A stretch of 5,353 nucleotides of DNA from Spirochaetota bacterium. GTDB lineage: Bacteria > Spirochaetota > UBA4802 > UBA5550. Made by a program: the position numbers and the translations under genes. The stretch is taken from positions 1 through 5,353 of the forward strand of contig JAKJGD010000181.1 of NCBI GenBank assembly GCA_022704585.1. Direction: 5' to 3'. Below the pieces are notes generated by a model. The model was not told the DNA's origin, made no database searches, and worked only from the letters and a program-made list of their open reading frames with translations. This document shows, piece by piece, positions 1 to 5,236 of this stretch. Each line of letters begins with the position of its first letter. Position 1 is the stretch's first letter.

Positions 1-548
1 GCATCAGCAGGTCCCAGACAAGGCTCGCACTGGTGGTAGACGGCGTGAATGCCGGTGACGACCCGCACCTGGCCACGTTCTGGTGCAACATGGGCGAACC
101 ATCCATCGGGATATTCACCCCCTATTTCCCGCACGGCGGCGACGTCCCCTACGCCGCATACGTGGACGACCTCACGATCGCGGGCGCGTTTTACGATACC
201 AACGACACCTGCCTGATGAACCGGGCCATCAATCGCCGTGAGATTTACGACAACCTCATGTACGAATCGAATGACGGCAACGCGGTCACCGGCATCGATG
301 ACGGCACGATCAACAAGCTCGAGCTGGCGAAGGTCCAGGCATGGACGCTCCCGCTCGAGGACATCATCATGGACAGCACCGAGGAGTATCTTGACCAGCT
401 GCGGGGAAATTCATCGCTCGCCACGCCGGAAAACCTGTACGACCTGTCCGCCTACTGCATGGCATACGGGTATATAAATTATAACGAGACCTCTCCCGGC
501 CTCTTCTACGGGTGGGACCTGGATAAGCCTCTGGGCCTGTTCTGGTAG
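1..548 (+). CDS. C-terminal part of a possible Ntn-hydrolase / C45-like amidohydrolase (5' end outside window)
   Basis: The frame is open from the first full codon (base 3) to a TAG at 546-548, giving 181 visible residues and no start, so the gene begins upstream of the window. A GTG at 33 is in frame, but nothing suggests that it is the true start. A segment around visible residues 7-42 reads LALVVDGVNAGDDPHLATFW, then GEPSIGIFTPYFP. This resembles the later beta-strand region of acyl-CoA:6-APA acyltransferase/C45 and dipeptidase-type Ntn hydrolases, where a TxW strand is followed by a PxxxxxxPxx strand. The nucleophilic Cys of such enzymes would lie in the missing N-terminal part, so the call cannot be tested here. 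The rest is acidic and rich in Tyr, Asn and Asp, with no membrane segment. It ends 42 bp before the CapA lipoprotein gene on the same strand, so co-transcription is possible. That the gene is real is fairly sure; the family is a weak inference. Confidence 0.5.
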   Translation, partial: ISRSQTRLALVVDGVNAGDDPHLATFWCNMGEPSIGIFTPYFPHGGDVPYAAYVDDLTIAGAFYDTNDTCLMNRAINRREIYDNLMYESNDGNAVTGIDDGTINKLELAKVQAWTLPLEDIIMDSTEEYLDQLRGNSSLATPENLYDLSAYCMAYGYINYNETSPGLFYGWDLDKPLGLFW

Positions 549-579
549 GACGATGCGGCGATACGCTCATTAAAACGCT

Positions 580-586
580 GGAGGGG
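580..586 (+). promoter_or_regulatory. Shine-Dalgarno site of the CapA-like gene
   Basis: GGAGGGG lies a few bases before the ATG at 591 and is a strong ribosome binding site. It fixes that start, which in turn places the lipoprotein signal peptide exactly at the N-terminus. Confidence 0.8.
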
Positions 587-590
587 ATTT

Positions 591-1745
591 ATGAAAACAA
601 GACACATGCTGATAGCGATCATATATATTGCCTGCATACTGGTTGCGGGGTGCGATAAAAAAGAACGCATGTCCCCGGGAACAATACTCGAACAATACCT
701 GACCGGCGGCGGCGACTTCCCGGACGGCGGTGGCACCACGGGCGGTGATACGACCGGCGGCGGCACAACGGGCGGAGGAACGACCGGTGGCGGCTCCACC
801 GGTGGCGGCTCCACGGATGGCGGCACAACCGGCGACGGCGAGAGCACTGATGACATTGTGAAGCTTGTGTTTATGGGCGATGTGATGATGGCCCGTAAAG
901 TGGAAACGTCGGTTAAGAACTATGGAAGCGGGGATTATTCTTTTATTTTCAACAATATTGCCGGGTATACGAAGAGCGCGGACCTTGCCTTTGCCAACCT
1001 CGAGGGCGTGATCTCGGATACGGGGGCTGCCGATCCGGTCAAGGTGCTGCAGGGGACCGCTTTTCGCGCAAAGCCGGCCGCGGTCAACGGCCTTCTCTCT
1101 GCCGGGATCGACGTGGTGTCCATGGCCAATAACCACACCCTTGACTACTCGAGGAGCGCCATGTCAGACTGCTTCGTCAGGCTGAAGGCGGCCGGCATAT
1201 CCTATGTCGGGGCCGGCGAGACCTTCGACGAGGCCTACAGCGCGAAGATCTTCACAGTTAAAAATACCCGCATCGCGTACCTGGCCTATACCCTGGCAGG
1301 TGACGAGATGGGATCGCGGGCCCAGAAATATGACGCCGCGACCGGCCTCACGGCCCGGTCCGGCGTTGCCTGGTACTATTCGAAGTACATTTACTCCGGC
1401 ATCAGGGCCGCCAGGAGCCAGGCCGATATCGTCATCGTGTCGATCCACTTCGGCACGGAGTACGAGAAAGCGCCCTCGCACCTGCAAGACCGGTTCGCGC
1501 ACCTGGCCATGGACCGCCAGGCGGACATCGTCATAGGGCACCATCCGCATGTTGCCCAGCCGGTCATGGTGTACCAGAAAGGGTATCTTGCCTATTCGCT
1601 GGGGAACTGCGTGTTCGACCAGAGCGATGCCGAGACGAAGAAGGGGCTCATTTTCGAAGTAACGGTCACGAACAGGAAGATCAGCGGCGCCCGGGCGAGG
1701 AACATCCTGATCAACCAGCAGTACCAGCCGGAGCTGGTGAACTAG
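591..1745 (+). CDS. CapA-family (PGA_cap) metallophosphoesterase-like lipoprotein with Gly/Thr linker
   Basis: A 384-residue exported lipoprotein. Residues 1-21 form a signal peptide: basic MKTRH, a hydrophobic stretch, then the lipobox LVAGC, with Cys21 as the lipidated residue. Residues 39-85 are a low-complexity Gly/Thr/Ser spacer. The catalytic domain (about 89-360) matches the capsule-synthesis CapA family (PF09587), which has a calcineurin-like metallophosphoesterase fold. Visible family motifs are FMGDVMM (GD at 96-97), ANLEG (135-139), SMANNH (177-182), HFGTEYE (286-292), GHHPHV (316-321) and AYSLGN (334-339). The metal-ligand type Asp, Asn and His residues all appear present, so the domain looks intact. 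In Bacillus, CapA/PgsA takes part in poly-gamma-glutamate synthesis or transport. No capB, capC or capD partner is visible, so that role should not be assumed; many solitary CapA homologues have no known substrate. It probably acts outside the cytoplasmic membrane. A strong ribosome site supports the ATG. Confidence 0.9.
   Translation: MKTRHMLIAIIYIACILVAGCDKKERMSPGTILEQYLTGGGDFPDGGGTTGGDTTGGGTTGGGTTGGGSTGGGSTDGGTTGDGESTDDIVKLVFMGDVMMARKVETSVKNYGSGDYSFIFNNIAGYTKSADLAFANLEGVISDTGAADPVKVLQGTAFRAKPAAVNGLLSAGIDVVSMANNHTLDYSRSAMSDCFVRLKAAGISYVGAGETFDEAYSAKIFTVKNTRIAYLAYTLAGDEMGSRAQKYDAATGLTARSGVAWYYSKYIYSGIRAARSQADIVIVSIHFGTEYEKAPSHLQDRFAHLAMDRQADIVIGHHPHVAQPVMVYQKGYLAYSLGNCVFDQSDAETKKGLIFEVTVTNRKISGARARNILINQQYQPELVN
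705..847 (+). repeat. Low-complexity Gly/Thr/Ser-coding repeats (interdomain linker)
   Basis: About fourteen short GGxTT/GGGST-type units are encoded here within the CapA-like gene. They separate the lipid anchor from the enzyme domain by a flexible spacer of roughly 47 residues (39-85). The codons are near-repeats (GGCGG, ACGACC/ACAACG variants), so the tract can expand or contract by slippage in steps that keep the frame. Confidence 0.85.
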
Positions 1746-1751
1746 CGACAA

Positions 1752-1797
1752 GTCCGCAAACGCGATAGCTCCGCAAGCGCGATAGGTCCGCAAGCGC
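1752..1797. repeat. 17-bp direct tandem repeats, 2.7 copies
   Basis: Three head-to-tail units begin at 1752, 1769 and 1786: GTCCGCAAACGCGATAG, CTCCGCAAGCGCGATAG, and a partial GTCCGCAAGCGC. The first two differ at two positions. The third runs into an inverted copy, making the palindrome at 1778-1813. The array fills nearly the whole 60-bp space between two convergent genes. Confidence 0.85.
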
Positions 1798-1813
1798 TTG
1801 CGGACCTATCGCG
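1778..1813. terminator. Perfect 36-bp palindrome between convergent genes, possible bidirectional terminator
   Basis: The left arm CGCGATAGGTCCGCAAGC (1778-1795) is followed at once by its exact reverse complement (1796-1813). RNA from either strand could fold into a hairpin of up to about 16 bp closed by a small loop. Its place between the CapA gene stop (1743-1745) and the minus-strand acyltransferase stop (1806-1808) suits a shared terminator, and the right arm covers the last codons and stop of the acyltransferase. Neither side has a T-run, so this is not a classical intrinsic terminator. It could instead be a REP-type element or a 3'-end stabiliser. Confidence 0.5.
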
Positions 1814-2996
1814 GGACAGCCGGCTTCATCTCCTCAGCGAGGCGTTTCATTAACAGATCGATGCGGCCTCTGCCGGCCAGCGCGTTCGGCATGCTGAGGA
1901 TTATTTCGAGGTGCTTCTTCAGGCCCGCCGTTCCGATGAAAAACGGTACCACGTCAATGCTGGGCGGGACCCCCAGCAGGGAGTGTGAATTGAACCCGCT
2001 GCCGCTGAAATATTCGGCCGGAATCCTGCCCATGTTGGATATAATGCCGGAATTGCGGTACAGGCCCGTTTCCGGCTTCCGGGCGATTTCTCCGATCAGC
2101 GATTTCCGGATCATGCCGAGCGGGATGAACCGCACCAGCGCGTCCCCCCGGTAGAGCTCGCCGTCACGGCGCTCGTCCATCTGCCGCTTCATCGTGCGCG
2201 CGAGCGTCGCGGGCGTGTCGTCCTTCGTGATATCGAGGTAGACCAGGTTGGTGATGTTGCCGGTATTGCGCAGGCCGGGCACCCGCTGCCGCAGGTCGAC
2301 CGGCACCGCGATCCGAACCGGGCCGTCGCGGTGGCTCCAGGCCTCGCGCGCCATGACCATCGCGATCTGCGTCAGGGCGTCCGGGTAGCTTCCCGGGAGC
2401 TGGATGCGCCGCCAGGTGAAGCCGGGAGCGCCGGCGTCCGGCATGCCGGTCGGCGCGATGAAGGTGTGGGGAGGGGGGACCCTTCCCTTTTTCTGGAAGC
2501 TGCGCGCGGCCTGGTGCTCGGTCATGGCCGAATCGTTGCCCGCCGGCCGTTCGCCCCGTAAAACCCTGAAAACCTCGTCCGCCCATATGAAGGTGCCGCG
2601 GCCGTCCATGACCGCATGGTGCGTGCGGAACGCGACGCGCAGGGGATCGCCGTGTATAAGCAGGACCTCGCAGGTGGGGCCCGCGGGAGGGAGCGGGTCG
2701 GCTAGGAAGGGGGCTCCCTCCGGGTCCATGCCGGACCAGCGGGAACCGTCTACCTCGCGCACCGGCGGTGTTTTGCCCGAATCGGTCCAGCGCGCGAAGC
2801 ACAGGGATCCTTTCAGCACCAGGCGGCTGCCCGGGTTTGCCGCTGACGCGACCTCGACCGCCTTCCTCCAGTGTTCGGGCTTGAATTCACCCGTGCCTTC
2901 GAAAATGATCTGGTTTGCAAAAGGCGGGCTCAATTCAGCATTGACAAGGTATACCCGCTCGGTTGGCGTCAACTGCCGGGAAAATCGTCGTGCCAT
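1806..2996 (-). CDS. Stand-alone HHxxxDG acyltransferase (condensation/CoA-dependent acyltransferase superfamily)
   Basis: A 396-residue protein from ATG at 2996 to TAG at 1808-1806. The signature HHAVMDG at about residues 126-132 is the active-site HHxxxDG of NRPS condensation domains, chloramphenicol acetyltransferase-like enzymes, alcohol acetyltransferases and wax-ester/PapA-type acyltransferases; the second His is the general base. The later blocks VPVDLRQRVPG (231-241), GNITNLV (246-252) and SNMGRIP (320-326) fit the C-terminal half of that fold, where a conserved Asn-Gly strand lies near the active site. The length suits a single two-lobed acyltransferase with no carrier or adenylation domain attached. 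No signal peptide or membrane helix is seen, so it is probably cytosolic or membrane-peripheral. Donor and acceptor cannot be told from sequence. The ATG is chosen over an in-frame TTG at 3053 because GGGAG stands before it and the TTG lies in a candidate -35 box. The gene is divergent from the DUF4321 gene and convergent with the CapA gene, so it is probably transcribed alone. Confidence 0.8.
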   Translation of the reverse strand: MARRFSRQLTPTERVYLVNAELSPPFANQIIFEGTGEFKPEHWRKAVEVASAANPGSRLVLKGSLCFARWTDSGKTPPVREVDGSRWSGMDPEGAPFLADPLPPAGPTCEVLLIHGDPLRVAFRTHHAVMDGRGTFIWADEVFRVLRGERPAGNDSAMTEHQAARSFQKKGRVPPPHTFIAPTGMPDAGAPGFTWRRIQLPGSYPDALTQIAMVMAREAWSHRDGPVRIAVPVDLRQRVPGLRNTGNITNLVYLDITKDDTPATLARTMKRQMDERRDGELYRGDALVRFIPLGMIRKSLIGEIARKPETGLYRNSGIISNMGRIPAEYFSGSGFNSHSLLGVPPSIDVVPFFIGTAGLKKHLEIILSMPNALAGRGRIDLLMKRLAEEMKPAVPR

Positions 2997-3004
2997 TGCT
3001 GCAA

Positions 3005-3011
3005 CTCTCCC
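3005..3011 (-). promoter_or_regulatory. Shine-Dalgarno site deciding the acyltransferase start
   Basis: On the minus strand this reads GGGAGAG and ends 8 bases before the ATG at 2996-2994. No comparable site precedes the upstream TTG at 3053, so the shorter 396-residue protein is preferred. Confidence 0.65.
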
Positions 3012-3023
3012 TTTTTTTTCATC

Positions 3024-3053
3024 GAGATAAACACACTGAAAAGAGGGAGTCAA
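3024..3053 (-). promoter_or_regulatory. Candidate promoter of the acyltransferase gene
   Basis: On the minus strand, TTGACT (3053-3048) is followed after 18 bases by TATCTC (3029-3024). The -35 is good and the -10 is weak. It would give a leader of about 20 bases that includes the ribosome site. The reading is tentative. Confidence 0.35.
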
Positions 3054-3120
3054 TATGTTTTCATTTTTTTGTACAATCCCGGGAAATGTACATCCCGCCG
3101 GGGATATTCGATAGTTATCA

Positions 3121-3145
3121 TGTCATTGCGAGCGAAGCAATGACA
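3121..3145. repeat. REP-like hairpin, 9-bp arms
   Basis: Arms TGTCATTGC (3121-3129) and GCAATGACA (3137-3145) are perfect inverted repeats around the loop GAGCGAA. Sequences of the kind GTCATTGCGAGCGAAGCAATGAC occur as dispersed intergenic palindromes in many environmental bacterial genomes. Only one copy is in view, so dispersal cannot be shown here. It lies in the divergent region between the acyltransferase and the DUF4321 gene. Confidence 0.6.
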
Positions 3146-3192
3146 GTAGAAGGGTAATAAATCCCTAATCATGGGATATCATGCAATTTTAC

Positions 3193-3221
3193 TTGACAAA
3201 CAGTAGATATATTAATGTATG
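3193..3221 (+). promoter_or_regulatory. Candidate promoter of the DUF4321 gene
   Basis: A perfect TTGACA (3193-3198) is followed after 17 bases by a poor -10 (TGTATG, 3216-3221), within an AT-rich stretch that also contains TATATTAA (3208-3215). The -35 is convincing; the -10 is not certain. Confidence 0.4.
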
Positions 3222-3228
3222 TACCAGA

Positions 3229-3242
3229 GTTTCCCGGGAAAC
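3229..3242. promoter_or_regulatory. 14-bp perfect palindrome, possible operator
   Basis: GTTTCCCGGGAAAC is a perfect dyad lying between the candidate promoter and the chosen ATG at 3246. Its core TCCCGGGAAA (3232-3241) occurs again at 3077-3086 in the same divergent region. The position would let a bound regulator, or an mRNA hairpin, block transcription or translation of the DUF4321 gene. This is inference from symmetry and position. Confidence 0.35.
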
Positions 3243-3245
3243 GGT

Positions 3246-3482
3246 ATGACCTTCGAAAAAAGCAATATCGGGTACCTGCTCACCTTCATGCTGGTGGGCG
3301 CGATTTTGGGGTCGGCCCTGGGAGCGCTGGTGGCGGGATTTGTTCCGTCCCTCGGGGTCATTCAGAAAAGCCTGACCGGCCCCATCGGTCTCAATCTCGA
3401 GATCATCAGCTTCAGTATCAGGATAAACCTCTCGTCGATCATCGGCCTCGTTCTGGGCGTGCTGATCTTCAGGAAGGTTTAG
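3246..3482 (+). CDS. Small two-helix membrane protein, DUF4321 family
   Basis: A 78-residue protein with two membrane segments: about residues 9-33 (YLLTFMLVGAILGSALGALV) and 61-76 (NLSSIIGLVLGVLIF), followed by a basic tail (RKV). The pattern GAxLGSxLG in the first helix, the polar loop with LEIISFSIRIN, and the final NLSSIIGLxLG helix match proteins annotated as DUF4321 (PF14209), usually about 80 residues and of unknown function. The ATG at 3246 is chosen over an in-frame ATG at 3219, because the earlier one falls inside the candidate promoter and adds a tail unlike family members. The ribosome site is weak (GGGAA just upstream). It lies upstream of rpsB, separated by a 257-bp leader, so it is probably its own transcription unit. 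The family call is from memory of the family pattern. Confidence 0.75.
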   Translation: MTFEKSNIGYLLTFMLVGAILGSALGALVAGFVPSLGVIQKSLTGPIGLNLEIISFSIRINLSSIIGLVLGVLIFRKV

Positions 3483-3580
3483 GCCGCACCCGCGGCTATC
3501 AAACAGGGGTTGCGCATCAGGGCCCCGGTGAATAAATCGGCTGCAGCCGGTTGCCTCTTTCCACGTGATAGGGCAATTCC
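3483..3580 (+). other. Untranslated region after the DUF4321 gene, two small dyads
   Basis: Two GC dyads could end transcription of the DUF4321 gene. One is GCCGC/GCGGC with a four-base loop at 3483-3496. The other is the palindrome CGGCTGCAGCCG at 3538-3549, followed by the pyrimidine-rich GTTGCCTCTTTCC. Neither has a clean T-run. No gene is seen here. Confidence 0.35.
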
Positions 3581-3632
3581 TTGACAGGTTGCACAGGTTA
3601 CGCGCCGTGAGAGCGGCCGTTGCTTATATATT
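3581..3632 (+). promoter_or_regulatory. Candidate promoter region of the rpsB-tsf-pyrH operon
   Basis: A perfect TTGACA (3581-3586) and a good -10-like TATATT (3627-3632) both occur here, but they are too far apart to be one promoter. One of them probably belongs to the start site of the ribosomal operon. The assignment is open. Confidence 0.3.
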
Positions 3633-3638
3633 TCCCGA

Positions 3639-3664
3639 CGGCATGCGCTTTTTCGCGCAGGCCG
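3639..3664 (+). promoter_or_regulatory. Hairpin in the rpsB leader
   Basis: CGGC-A-TGCGC pairs with GCGCA-G-GCCG around the loop TTTTTC, giving a nine-pair stem with one A-G mismatch. A second, bulged hairpin (CTCCGC with GCGGGGAG) follows at 3685-3704, shortly before the ribosome site. In other bacteria S2 controls its own mRNA through leader structure. Whether these elements do so is inference. Confidence 0.35.
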
Positions 3665-3723
3665 CCCGGAGAAAGAAATCAATCCTCCGCCGCAGTGCGG
3701 GGAGTGAAATAATTTTATGCACA

Positions 3724-3731
3724 AGAGGGGG
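3724..3731 (+). promoter_or_regulatory. Shine-Dalgarno site deciding the TTG start of rpsB
   Basis: AGAGGGGG ends 8 bases before TTG at 3740. The next in-frame ATG (3755) would cut the conserved N-terminus, which aligns with S2 proteins from residue 2 or 3 onward, so TTG is the start. Confidence 0.75.
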
Positions 3732-3739
3732 TACTCGCA

Positions 3740-4558
3740 TTGTCAGTAGTATCGATGAAAGCGTTGTTGGAATCCGGTGTCCATTTTGGCCACCAGACGA
3801 GGCGGTGGAACCCGAAGATGGCGCAGTTTATCTTTACCGCCAGGAACGGGATCCACATTATTGATTTGCAGAAGACCATGCAGCGTATCAAGATCGCCTA
3901 CGCTGCGATGAAAGATGTCGCCGAGAAGAACGGCAAAGTCCTCTTCGTGGGAACGAAGAAGCAGGCGCAGGCCGCGATCGTGGAATATGCAAAAAAATGC
4001 AACATGTTCTACGTGTCCGAGCGGTGGCTGGGCGGGCTCCTCACGAACTTCAAGACCGTGAGCAACTCCATCCGCCGTCTTAAGGACCTCGAATACATGA
4101 AGGAAAAAGACCAGTGGGATGCGGAGACCAAGAAGGAGCGTCTTGACCTCCAGCGCGAACTGGACAAGAAGGACAAGGTCCTCGCCGGCATCAAGGACAT
4201 GGCGAAGATGCCCGATGCCCTGTTCATAATCGATCCCAAACGGGAATCGATAGCGGTGCAGGAGGCCCGGAAGATGGGGATCCCCATCTTCGCCGTGGTC
4301 GATACCAACTGCAATCCCGAGGAGATCGATTACCCGATACCGGGTAACGACGACGCCATTCGTGCGATCGCGCTCTTCCTCGATGTGATGGCCCGGGCGG
4401 TCCTCGAAGGGCAGTCCGGCGGGCTGACCGAAGAGGGGCTTGCCGAAGAGGCTGAAGCGGCAGAGGGCGAAGAAGCCGGGGAAACGGCGGAGGCCGCGCC
4501 GGCGGCGGAGGGCGCAACCTACGAGTACGACGAAGACGACGGGATATACGAGCCGTAA
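3740..4558 (+). CDS. rpsB: 30S ribosomal protein S2
   Basis: A 272-residue S2 protein of the small ribosomal subunit, needed for 30S assembly and for docking S1 near the mRNA exit. Family blocks are in order: [20 protein letters not shown] (4-23), [20 protein letters not shown] (24-43), [10 protein letters not shown] (67-76), [10 protein letters not shown] (95-104), [14 protein letters not shown] (152-165), [13 protein letters not shown] (181-193) and [11 protein letters not shown] (200-210). The coiled-coil hairpin (about 105-150) is highly charged, as usual. After residue 228 comes an acidic, Ala/Glu-rich tail of about 44 residues ending DEDDGIYEP. It is longer than in E. coli (241 residues) and is probably disordered. 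Translation starts at TTG behind a strong ribosome site. It is the first gene of the operon, followed by tsf after 80 bp. Confidence 0.98.
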   Translation: MSVVSMKALLESGVHFGHQTRRWNPKMAQFIFTARNGIHIIDLQKTMQRIKIAYAAMKDVAEKNGKVLFVGTKKQAQAAIVEYAKKCNMFYVSERWLGGLLTNFKTVSNSIRRLKDLEYMKEKDQWDAETKKERLDLQRELDKKDKVLAGIKDMAKMPDALFIIDPKRESIAVQEARKMGIPIFAVVDTNCNPEEIDYPIPGNDDAIRAIALFLDVMARAVLEGQSGGLTEEGLAEEAEAAEGEEAGETAEAAPAAEGATYEYDEDDGIYEP

Positions 4559-4580
4559 AAAGACGCGTTGACAGGAGCGG

Positions 4581-4600
4581 GGCGCCGGCACCCGGCCGCC
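4581..4600 (+). promoter_or_regulatory. GC-rich hairpin between rpsB and tsf, possible attenuator
   Basis: GGCGCCGG (4581-4588) pairs with CCGGC-GCC (4592-4600, one bulged C) around the loop CAC. The stem is very stable but is followed by GCGATATATG rather than a T-run, so it would be at most a partial terminator, a pause site, or an RNA-processing or stability element. In E. coli the rpsB-tsf junction also carries a transcription attenuator. Calling this an equivalent is inference. Confidence 0.45.
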
Positions 4601-4625
4601 GCGATATATGATACGAAATACGAGC

Positions 4626-4632
4626 AAGGAGA
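4626..4632 (+). promoter_or_regulatory. Shine-Dalgarno site of tsf
   Basis: AAGGAGA lies 6 bases before GTG at 4639, an excellent match and spacing. It fixes the GTG start, which gives the conserved N-terminus MAEITSEMIKELREKT. Confidence 0.85.
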
Positions 4633-4638
4633 CTGAAC

Positions 4639-5235
4639 GTGGCTGAAATAACAAGCGAAATGATAAAAGAGCTGAGGGAAAAGACCCAGGCTGGAATGCT
4701 TGACTGCAAGAAGGCCCTGGTGGAGACGGGCGGCGACATGGACAAGGCCGTCGAGTTTCTCAGGAAAAAGGGGCTTGCCTCCGCTGACAAGAAGATGGGC
4801 CGCGAAGTGACGCAGGGGATCATAGCGAGCTATATCCACAACAACAAGAAGATCGGCGTCCTAGTGGAGCTGTTGACCGTTACCGACTTCGTCGCTCGCA
4901 ACGATGCGTTCGAGGAGCTGGGCAAGGAGCTCTGCATGCAGGTCGCAGCGGCGAGCCCGATGTACGTCAAGATAGAAGACGTCCCCGCCGACGTGATCGA
5001 AAAGGAGCGTGAGATCTACCGGGAGCAGATGAAGGACTCCGGGAAGCCGGCCAACGTGATCGAGAAGATCATCGACGGCAAGCTCAACAAGTTCTATTCG
5101 GACGTGTGCCTCCTCGAGCAGGAATTCATCAAGGACCCGGCCGTGAAGATCAAGGATTTGATTAAGCAGAAGATCGCCGTTTTCGGCGAGAATATCGAAG
5201 TGGGGAAGTTCATCCGCTACCAGATAGGGATGTAG
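4639..5235 (+). CDS. tsf: Translation elongation factor Ts, short form
   Basis: A 198-residue EF-Ts, the cytosolic guanine-nucleotide exchange factor that releases GDP from EF-Tu. The N-terminal UBA-like domain (about 4-48) shows IKELREKTQAGMLDCKKAL and a KAVEFLRKKGL helix. The exchange motif TDFVARN (82-88) is intact, matching TDFVAKD of E. coli, whose Asp-Phe pair wedges into EF-Tu near the Mg site. Residues 89-165 form one core subdomain (GKELCMQVAA, then IDGKLNKFYSDVCLLEQEFI), followed by the C-terminal helix ending IRYQIGM. It lacks the second core half of the roughly 280-residue enterobacterial protein, a natural short form seen in Leptospira, Thermus and others, so it is not truncated. 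It lies 80 bp after rpsB and only one base before pyrH, so it is probably translationally linked to pyrH. Confidence 0.98.
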   Translation: MAEITSEMIKELREKTQAGMLDCKKALVETGGDMDKAVEFLRKKGLASADKKMGREVTQGIIASYIHNNKKIGVLVELLTVTDFVARNDAFEELGKELCMQVAAASPMYVKIEDVPADVIEKEREIYREQMKDSGKPANVIEKIIDGKLNKFYSDVCLLEQEFIKDPAVKIKDLIKQKIAVFGENIEVGKFIRYQIGM

Positions 5236-5236
5236 C

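Noticed and set aside
570..1136. Open frame of 188 codons on the minus strand with Ala/Gly repeats
   Set aside because: The repeats are the reverse reading of the Gly/Thr linker DNA, and the plus-strand protein has a signal peptide and family motifs.
1164..1793. Open frame of 209 codons on the minus strand opposite the CapA gene
   Set aside because: A shadow of the CapA coding sequence; no ribosome site and no recognisable domain.
1752..1797. Short CRISPR-like array
   Set aside because: The units are directly adjacent with no spacers and are only 17 bp long; no cas genes are present.
2404..3030. Open frame of 208 codons on the plus strand opposite the acyltransferase
   Set aside because: A composition artefact; the minus strand carries the HHxxxDG motif and a ribosome site.
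2997..3053. N-terminal extension of the acyltransferase to TTG at 3053
   Set aside because: No ribosome site precedes it, the TTG overlaps a likely -35 box, and the ATG at 2996 has a well-spaced GGGAG.
3219..3245. Upstream ATG for the DUF4321 gene
   Set aside because: It overlaps the candidate -10 region, has no ribosome site, and adds nine residues unlike the family.
3565..3864. Plus-strand open frame of 99 codons covering the rpsB leader
   Set aside because: It runs out of frame into the start of rpsB, lacks a ribosome site, and its end is a shifted reading of S2 codons.
3743..4654. Long open frame of 303 codons on the minus strand opposite rpsB
   Set aside because: It lies antisense to an unmistakable S2 gene, is rich in Arg/Leu/Val/His as expected from a reversed GC-rich codon pattern, and matches no family.
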